NCBI RefSeq assembly: GCF_024397975.1 | Contig: NZ_CP073745.1 | Coordinates: forward strand, 3,840,513-3,904,512 | DNA length: 64,000 bases | Reading direction: 5' to 3' | DNA from: Bacterioplanoides sp. SCSIO 12839 | GTDB lineage: Bacteria; Pseudomonadota; Gammaproteobacteria; Pseudomonadales; Oceanobacteraceae | Shown: piece by piece, positions 58,611 to 64,000 of the stretch | Numbering within the stretch: the first letter of the stretch is position 1 | Layout: each line of letters opens with the position of its first letter | The notes under the pieces: model-generated | Database searches by the model: none | What the model was told of the DNA's origin: nothing | What the model saw: only the letters and a program-made list of their open reading frames with translations | Made by a program: the position numbers and the translations under genes

Positions 58611-59147
58611 TCAAAGTTCATTGAGTTGGATAAGAATCGAATCTATTCGGGCGTTGATGGCATTAAGCGCAGCATCCATTTGTTCTTTGGTAACTGCATC
58701 AGAGTCTGCTGTTCCTTCAGCTACATTAGTGATACGACGCTCAGCACCTTCAGCTCCAACGGATATTGCACCATCAACCAGCTCAGAACCGGCACCTAAA
58801 GCAACACTGCTATTATCGCCAGCCGAGATTTTTAAAACGGATTGTTGAGTAGTCTGGTCAATCAGGTAGAAATAAGGCGCATCTAACAGTGATTCACTGG
58901 TGATACCCATCAGCCAATCATTGGTAGGAAAAGCAGCTGAAGTACTGGTATCAACAAATGAAATGCGTGGATCATCCGTTTTCAGTCTCAATGTATCAAA
59001 ACCAAAATCTTCAGTATCTGTACAAGCATCACCAACACACTGGCTTCCGACAACAATCAGGTCATCAAGAACTTGCTGGTCAGCAGCTGAGTACAGTGAA
59101 AAAAGTGTTAAAGCACTTGCGAGTACTACTTTTGTATTTCGATACAT
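58611..59147 (-). CDS. Small exported protein with a trimeric-adhesin (YadA-type) neck motif
   Basis: A 178-residue exported protein. A signal peptide (residues 1-22, [18 protein letters not shown]) is followed by a beta-rich domain (about 28-110) with [39 protein letters not shown] and [19 protein letters not shown]. Residues 124-160 carry [20 protein letters not shown] and [10 protein letters not shown], a close match to the head-neck motif of trimeric autotransporter adhesins. The C-terminal helix ([15 protein letters not shown]) could be a short trimeric coiled coil. There is no beta-barrel anchor. It is a paralogue of the downstream gene (11-bp gap) and presumably co-transcribed with it. 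Function unknown; a surface or secreted fibre component is the best guess. Confidence 0.86.
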   Translation of the reverse strand: MYRNTKVVLASALTLFSLYSAADQQVLDDLIVVGSQCVGDACTDTEDFGFDTLRLKTDDPRISFVDTSTSAAFPTNDWLMGITSESLLDAPYFYLIDQTTQQSVLKISAGDNSSVALGAGSELVDGAISVGAEGAERRITNVAEGTADSDAVTKEQMDAALNAINARIDSILIQLNEL

Positions 59148-59279
59148 GGTCTGAATCCGGATTAAATAAATTTATTAATCAGTCGTTACTCAACATAAAA
59201 ACTGATTATTGATCATAATCCGTACAATACAAAAGCGAGACACTAGCGTCCAGATAAATCCTGAAACAATTTTTTACAT

Positions 59280-60677
59280 TCACTTACCGATACAGAAGCT
59301 GCCGAAAATCTCACCCAGCAGGTCGTCAGCGGTGAATTCACCGGTGATTTCGTTCAGTGCGTGTTGTGCCATACGCAAGTCTTCCGCCAGTAATTCACCA
59401 GCCGCCATACCTTCCAGCTGCTGGCGGCCAAAATCCAAAGCTTCCTGAGCACGGTTTAAGGCATCAATATGGCGACGGCGAGCGAGGAATCCGCCTTCGG
59501 AAGCCGCTTCAAATCCCATCACGTCTTTCAGGTGCTGGCGCAAGTCATCCACGCCCTGATTGTGTTTCGCTGATAAGGTAATGGTTGGGAAATCTTTGGT
59601 TGTGGATAACCCCATGCTTTCTTCTGAGATATCCGCCTTATTACGGATCACAGTTAAGCGCCCAGAGGCCAATAATGAATCCGTCTCAGAGGCTAATCCC
59701 TGCTCATCATACAAGGCATGCAACAAGGCTTTGGGATCAGTTTCGTGGGTGGTGGAATCGATCATCAGCAACACCCGATCGGCCTGCTCAATCTCCGCCC
59801 AGGCACGCTGGATTCCAATACGTTCCACTTCATCAGGCGCATCGCGCAAACCCGCAGTATCAATGATGTGCAGCGGCATTCCGTCTATATGAATGTGCTC
59901 TTTTAAGACGTCTCTGGTGGTACCAGCAATATCGGTAACAATCGCCCGCTCCTGACCGGCTAAAGCGTTGAGTAGTGAGGACTTACCAGCATTGGGGCGC
60001 CCGGCAATTACGACGTTCATACCTTCCCGCAATAAAGCACCCTGATTAGCTTCCTGCAGCACCGATTTTAATTCACCGTCGACTGTGGATAACATAGTGG
60101 AAACTTTGCCATCCGAGAGAAAGTCGATTTCTTCTTCCGGAAAGTCGATCGCTGCTTCCACATACATACGCAGATGAATCAGCTGATCGAGCAGGCTGTG
60201 TACTTTTTTCGAAAATTCCCCCTGCATCGAGCGCAGGGCACAACGAGCGGCTTGCTCAGAGGCAGAATCAATTAAGTCGGCAATCGCTTCCGCTTGTGCC
60301 AGATCCATTTTGTCATTAAGGAAGGCGCGTTCTGAGAACTCACCTGGGCGTGCTAAGCGACAGCCTGACGCCACCACTTCTTTTAACAGCAGATCCAGTA
60401 CCACAGGACCACCGTGACCTTGCAGCTCCAGTACATCTTCACCAGTAAACGAATTCGGATTCGGAAAATACAAGGCAATGCCTTCGTCCAGCACTGTGCC
60501 GTCAGCCGCGGTAAACGGGCCGTAGTGGGCGTAGCGAGGTTTTGGCTGAAAGCCGAGAATTTTTTCTGCGACAGTAAGTGCCAGCTCACCGGATACCCGA
60601 ATAATACCAACGCCTCCGCGCCCGGGGGCGGTAGCAACAGCGGTGATGGTGTCCTGATGAATGGCATGTTCTGACAT
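59280..60677 (-). CDS. mnmE: tRNA modification GTPase MnmE
   Basis: A 465-residue GTPase that works with MnmG on wobble U34 of tRNAs. It has the N-terminal formyl-THF-binding domain ([16 protein letters not shown]), a G domain with [27 protein letters not shown] and NKAD, and the C-terminal CIGK box with the conserved cysteine. It ends in GSFCIGK as usual. Confidence 0.98.
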   Translation of the reverse strand: MSEHAIHQDTITAVATAPGRGGVGIIRVSGELALTVAEKILGFQPKPRYAHYGPFTAADGTVLDEGIALYFPNPNSFTGEDVLELQGHGGPVVLDLLLKEVVASGCRLARPGEFSERAFLNDKMDLAQAEAIADLIDSASEQAARCALRSMQGEFSKKVHSLLDQLIHLRMYVEAAIDFPEEEIDFLSDGKVSTMLSTVDGELKSVLQEANQGALLREGMNVVIAGRPNAGKSSLLNALAGQERAIVTDIAGTTRDVLKEHIHIDGMPLHIIDTAGLRDAPDEVERIGIQRAWAEIEQADRVLLMIDSTTHETDPKALLHALYDEQGLASETDSLLASGRLTVIRNKADISEESMGLSTTKDFPTITLSAKHNQGVDDLRQHLKDVMGFEAASEGGFLARRRHIDALNRAQEALDFGRQQLEGMAAGELLAEDLRMAQHALNEITGEFTADDLLGEIFGSFCIGK

Positions 60678-61023
60678 AATTATCTGACTTAGCTCTCTGG
60701 CTTATTGTAATGAATCAAAAACGGAGTATGTCTGACGGTGCACTTCAGCACGCAACACGCGGTTAATACATCCCTGTACGCTCGACTATCGCATCCCTGC
60801 GATAGACGGTTGCTTAGCTAAAGCCCACCATCAGACTGATAAACGCCGATATTTCCGTATTGTATCTGCAAAAACCAAAAACGGCCTGTTTATACAAACA
60901 AGCCGTTTTATCAAAGTAGCGATGTTGCTGTTAAGCGACCCTCCATGACATGGATGTCATGGACGAGCTTACAGGGACGTACTAGCAGCGTGTCGCGTAG
61001 AGCAACACCGCTGCTTAACCGCA
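60678..61023. repeat. 346-bp intergenic region with clustered palindromes
   Basis: No gene is visible. Inverted repeats are dense: CTATCGCA-TCCC-TGCGATAG (60786-60805), TCCATGACAT-GG-ATGTCATGGA (60942-60963) and AGCAGCG...CGCTGCT (60984-61015). The 13-mer TACAGGGACGTAC (60970-60982) also occurs in the trkA leader (28861-28873). The pattern looks like a repeated extragenic palindrome cluster downstream of yidC. Confidence 0.65.
60876..60911 (-). terminator. Terminator downstream of yidC
   Basis: AAAACGGCCTGTTT and AAACAAGCCGTTTT pair over 14 positions with one mismatch; on the minus strand TTTTTGGTTTTT follows. It lies about 110 bp beyond the yidC stop. Confidence 0.8.
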
Positions 61024-62676
61024 TCAACTGTTTTCAATCTGCTTAGTGATCACATACTGCTGTGCAATCGACAGAATGTTGTTCACTACCCAGTACAGTA
61101 CCAGACCCGCCGGGAACCACAGGAAGAACACCGTGAAGATGATTGGCATAAACTGCATCACACGTGCTTGCATTGGGTCTGGCGGTGTTGGATTCAGCTT
61201 CATCTGAATAAACATCGAAGCACCCATGATCAGCGGCAGGATAAAGTAAGGGTCCATCACCGACATATCTTCAATCCACAGGAAGAACGGCGCCTGGCGC
61301 AGCTCAACCGATTCCATCAGTACCCAGTACAGTGCAATAAATACCGGCATCTGTACCAGAATCGGTAAACAGCCACCCAGTGGGTTAATCTTCTCTTTTT
61401 TGTACAGAGCCATCATTTCCTGGCCCAGCTTTTCACGGTTATCACCGTACTTCTCTTTAATCTCCTGCATCTTCGGCGCAACTTTGCGCATGTTCGCCAT
61501 CGAACGATAAGACGCTGCAGACAGTTTGAAGAATGCCAGCTTAATCAGGATGGTCAGGAAGATAATCGCTACACCCCAGTTACCCACGATGTCGTGAATG
61601 TTATCCAGCAGCCAGAACAATGGCTGGGCAACCCACCATAACCAACCATAGTCGATGGTCAGATCCAGGTGCTCAGCAATTTCACCTAAACGCTCCTGAT
61701 CTTTCGGGCCAATGTATAAGCTGGCGCCCACTTCGCCCACAGAACCCGGAGCAACCGTTGTTGGGCCACTGTAGAAACCAAAGACGTTGTTGCCTTTAAC
61801 CTGACGGCCATTGTAGGTGTGAGGCTGATCCTGAGCTGGGATCCAGGCCGCCAGGAAGTAATGTTGCAGCATCGCCGCCCAACCGCCTTGCTGAACGGAC
61901 TTATACGGACCATCGACTAAATCATCAAAACCAATTTTTTCGTAACGGTTTTCTTTGGTCGTTAACGCAGCACCCAGGTAAGACTGCATGCCCATGCTGT
62001 TGCCAGCAGAAGGGTCTTCTGAATTATCACGCTTCAGCTGGGCGTAGAAAGTACCTTGCCAGTTTTCATCAGAGGTGTTGTTGATGCGGTAGGTCACATC
62101 CATCAGGTAATCACCACGACGGAAAGTAAATACTTTATCCACAGAGCCTTTATCGGTGTTGGTGCTCAGTACGACTGTCAGCTCATTGGCATCATCCGCT
62201 AGTTCATAACGCGTATTGTCAGCGCTGTATAAGGCCGGGCCTTTAGCATCAACACCGTCTTTACCTAACAGGCCGCTCTGAGCGACGTAGGTACGACGAT
62301 TGTTTTTCTCCATCATGACAAAAGGCACATCCTTTTGTTCGATGGAAGCCGGGTAGGCTGGCAGTAATACCTGCACCACTTCGCCACCACGCGGATCAAT
62401 GGTCACTTGTAATACATCGGTATTCACAGTGATCAGTTTGCCATCAGGGGCAGCAACATCAATGGATTCCGGCGCGACTTCAGGAGCATCAACCTCCGGA
62501 ATATCCGCATTTTCTGTAGCAGCCTGAACCGGTACCGGCGCATCCTGAGTTTCAGAAACCGCCGCAATTGGCGCATTTGCCTGAGTGTTCTGACCGTAGT
62601 CATCATTCCAGGCAAGAATTAAAAAATAAGTACTAATGGCTAAGCCAATAAATATAACCGTACGGCGGATATCCAT
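61024..62676 (-). CDS. yidC: Membrane protein insertase YidC
   Basis: A 550-residue inner-membrane insertase. ATG 62676 (MDIRRTVIFIGLA) is the family start; an in-frame TTG 21 bp upstream is rejected. One N-terminal membrane helix, a large periplasmic domain (about 60-330), and five C-terminal helices with NPLGGCLPILVQMPVFIALYW carry the insertase function; the hydrophilic-groove arginine lies in KLSAASYRSMANMRKV. It follows yidD by 2 bp. Confidence 0.98.
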   Translation of the reverse strand: MDIRRTVIFIGLAISTYFLILAWNDDYGQNTQANAPIAAVSETQDAPVPVQAATENADIPEVDAPEVAPESIDVAAPDGKLITVNTDVLQVTIDPRGGEVVQVLLPAYPASIEQKDVPFVMMEKNNRRTYVAQSGLLGKDGVDAKGPALYSADNTRYELADDANELTVVLSTNTDKGSVDKVFTFRRGDYLMDVTYRINNTSDENWQGTFYAQLKRDNSEDPSAGNSMGMQSYLGAALTTKENRYEKIGFDDLVDGPYKSVQQGGWAAMLQHYFLAAWIPAQDQPHTYNGRQVKGNNVFGFYSGPTTVAPGSVGEVGASLYIGPKDQERLGEIAEHLDLTIDYGWLWWVAQPLFWLLDNIHDIVGNWGVAIIFLTILIKLAFFKLSAASYRSMANMRKVAPKMQEIKEKYGDNREKLGQEMMALYKKEKINPLGGCLPILVQMPVFIALYWVLMESVELRQAPFFLWIEDMSVMDPYFILPLIMGASMFIQMKLNPTPPDPMQARVMQFMPIIFTVFFLWFPAGLVLYWVVNNILSIAQQYVITKQIENS

Positions 62677-62678
62677 GA

Positions 62679-62975
62679 TCAGGCTTTCCGTTGACAACAG
62701 TGGGATTGAGGGTTCGGTAAATCAGGTACCGGGTCGACACCATGGGAACCCCACGGGTGACACCGGAGCAATCGCTGTAAGGCTAACTTACCACCACGCA
62801 AAGCACCATATCGACGAATGGCTTCATCGGCATAACTGGAACAAGTAGGGTAATAACGACAACGACTGGGAAATAATGGACTGATTGCGTAGCGATAGAC
62901 GGCAACAAAAGCGAGCATAAGTCGGGCGATAAGATTAACGCCGTTTTTTACGTTTGCCGTTGGATGGTCTGCCAT
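62679..62975 (-). CDS. yidD: Membrane protein insertion efficiency factor YidD
   Basis: A short basic protein with the family core [40 protein letters not shown]. The start is uncertain: ATG 62975 gives 98 residues but overlaps rnpA by 41 bp, while ATG 62918 gives 79 residues, close to the usual 80-85 but slightly short at the N-terminus; neither has a clear Shine-Dalgarno. It helps YidC-dependent insertion. Confidence 0.9.
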   Translation of the reverse strand: MADHPTANVKNGVNLIARLMLAFVAVYRYAISPLFPSRCRYYPTCSSYADEAIRRYGALRGGKLALQRLLRCHPWGSHGVDPVPDLPNPQSHCCQRKA

Positions 62976-63327
62976 GGGATGGGCGCTTCAATCTGAACCA
63001 AAGGGCGTCAATCATCTCACGTATTTGCTGGTTGTCCAGCTCAGTGACCCCGGAACGGGCAAGTATGACAAAATCTAAGGCAGGCAATTGATGCTGATTT
63101 AACCGACAAGACTCACGAATGAGTCGTTTAACCCGGTTACGCTGCACCGCATGCTTGATTTGTTTTTTAGCCAGTACAAAGCCAATTCGCGGATGATCAA
63201 GCCCATTTGCTGATGCAAGCACCAGCATTTGGGGAGTACTCCCGCGTAATTCGGTATTATCAAAAACCCGTTTGAACTCGGCTGGTTTTAGTAAACGCAG
63301 TTGCCGGGAAAACTCAAACTCAGGCAT
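62935..63327 (-). CDS. rnpA: Ribonuclease P protein component
   Basis: A 130-residue basic protein that binds the RNase P RNA. The signature [20 protein letters not shown] (RNR motif) is intact, with the N-terminal [20 protein letters not shown] very basic C-terminal tail ([16 protein letters not shown]) overlaps the possible yidD start. It follows rpmH by 31 bp. Confidence 0.97.
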   Translation of the reverse strand: MPEFEFSRQLRLLKPAEFKRVFDNTELRGSTPQMLVLASANGLDHPRIGFVLAKKQIKHAVQRNRVKRLIRESCRLNQHQLPALDFVILARSGVTELDNQQIREMIDALWFRLKRPSHGRPSNGKRKKRR

Positions 63328-63358
63328 TGAAAATAATCGTACGAGAGTAAACGGGCAA

Positions 63359-64000
<642 letters not shown>

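Overview
The window reads as the origin-proximal part of a gammaproteobacterial chromosome, most like the Oceanospirillales/Pseudomonadales. The gene order supports this. rpmH-rnpA-yidD-yidC-mnmE ... mnmG ... rsmG-parA-parB-atpIBEFHAGDC, and aroE-hemF-tsaC-dprA-LysM protein | def-fmt-rsmB-trkA, are the two blocks that flank the Pseudomonas origin. The organism is a Gram-negative, respiring, motile-lifestyle type of bacterium (lipid A acyltransferase, F-type ATPase, many two-component regulators, c-di-GMP turnover). I see no prophage, insertion sequence, CRISPR array or rRNA operon. One tRNA gene (Leu, UAG) is present.

Layout. 1-10.1 kb: a very large calcium-repeat lipoprotein (cut by the left edge), a LuxR-type response regulator, hslR, a hybrid kinase, yrfG, nudE and a second hybrid kinase; the E. 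coli-like nudE/yrfG/hslR neighbourhood has signalling genes inserted in it. 10.2-19 kb: lrgAB-type pair, tRNA-Leu, an AI-2E-family permease, a CpxRA-like system, malic enzyme, a periplasmic binding protein, typA. 19-25.7 kb: glnA behind an NtrC/sigma-54 control region, then the aroE-hemF-tsaC and dprA-LysM genes on the opposite strand. 25.9-31.7 kb: def-fmt-rsmB-trkA-trkH. 31.8-38.4 kb: a lipid A acyltransferase, a receiver-TPR protein translationally coupled to a small HATPase protein, glyQ-glyS. 38.5-39 kb: a type II toxin-antitoxin pair. 39.2-46.2 kb: the full ATP synthase operon with its promoter. 46.5-48.9 kb: parB, parA, rsmG. 49-53 kb: an insertion with a dicarboxylate symporter, a DUF4124-glutaredoxin protein, a small unknown protein and a GGDEF-EAL protein. 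53-54.9 kb: mnmG. 55-59.2 kb: a second insertion, between mnmG and mnmE, with repeat-rich surface or secreted proteins and a DsbA-like protein. 59.3-63.5 kb: mnmE, yidC, yidD, rnpA, rpmH. 63.5-64 kb: an A/T-rich segment with many DnaA boxes, the probable replication origin, with dnaA expected just outside the right edge.

The most unusual parts are: the left-edge lipoprotein, whose central region resembles the start of anthrax protective-antigen-type pore formers; two matching C5-N4-G5 palindromes, one upstream of that lipoprotein and one upstream of the adjacent response-regulator gene; the tandem pair of paralogous exported proteins carrying a trimeric-adhesin neck motif without any membrane anchor of that family; a second tight DnaA-box cluster next to mnmG; and a hairpin that places the trkA ribosome binding site in its loop.
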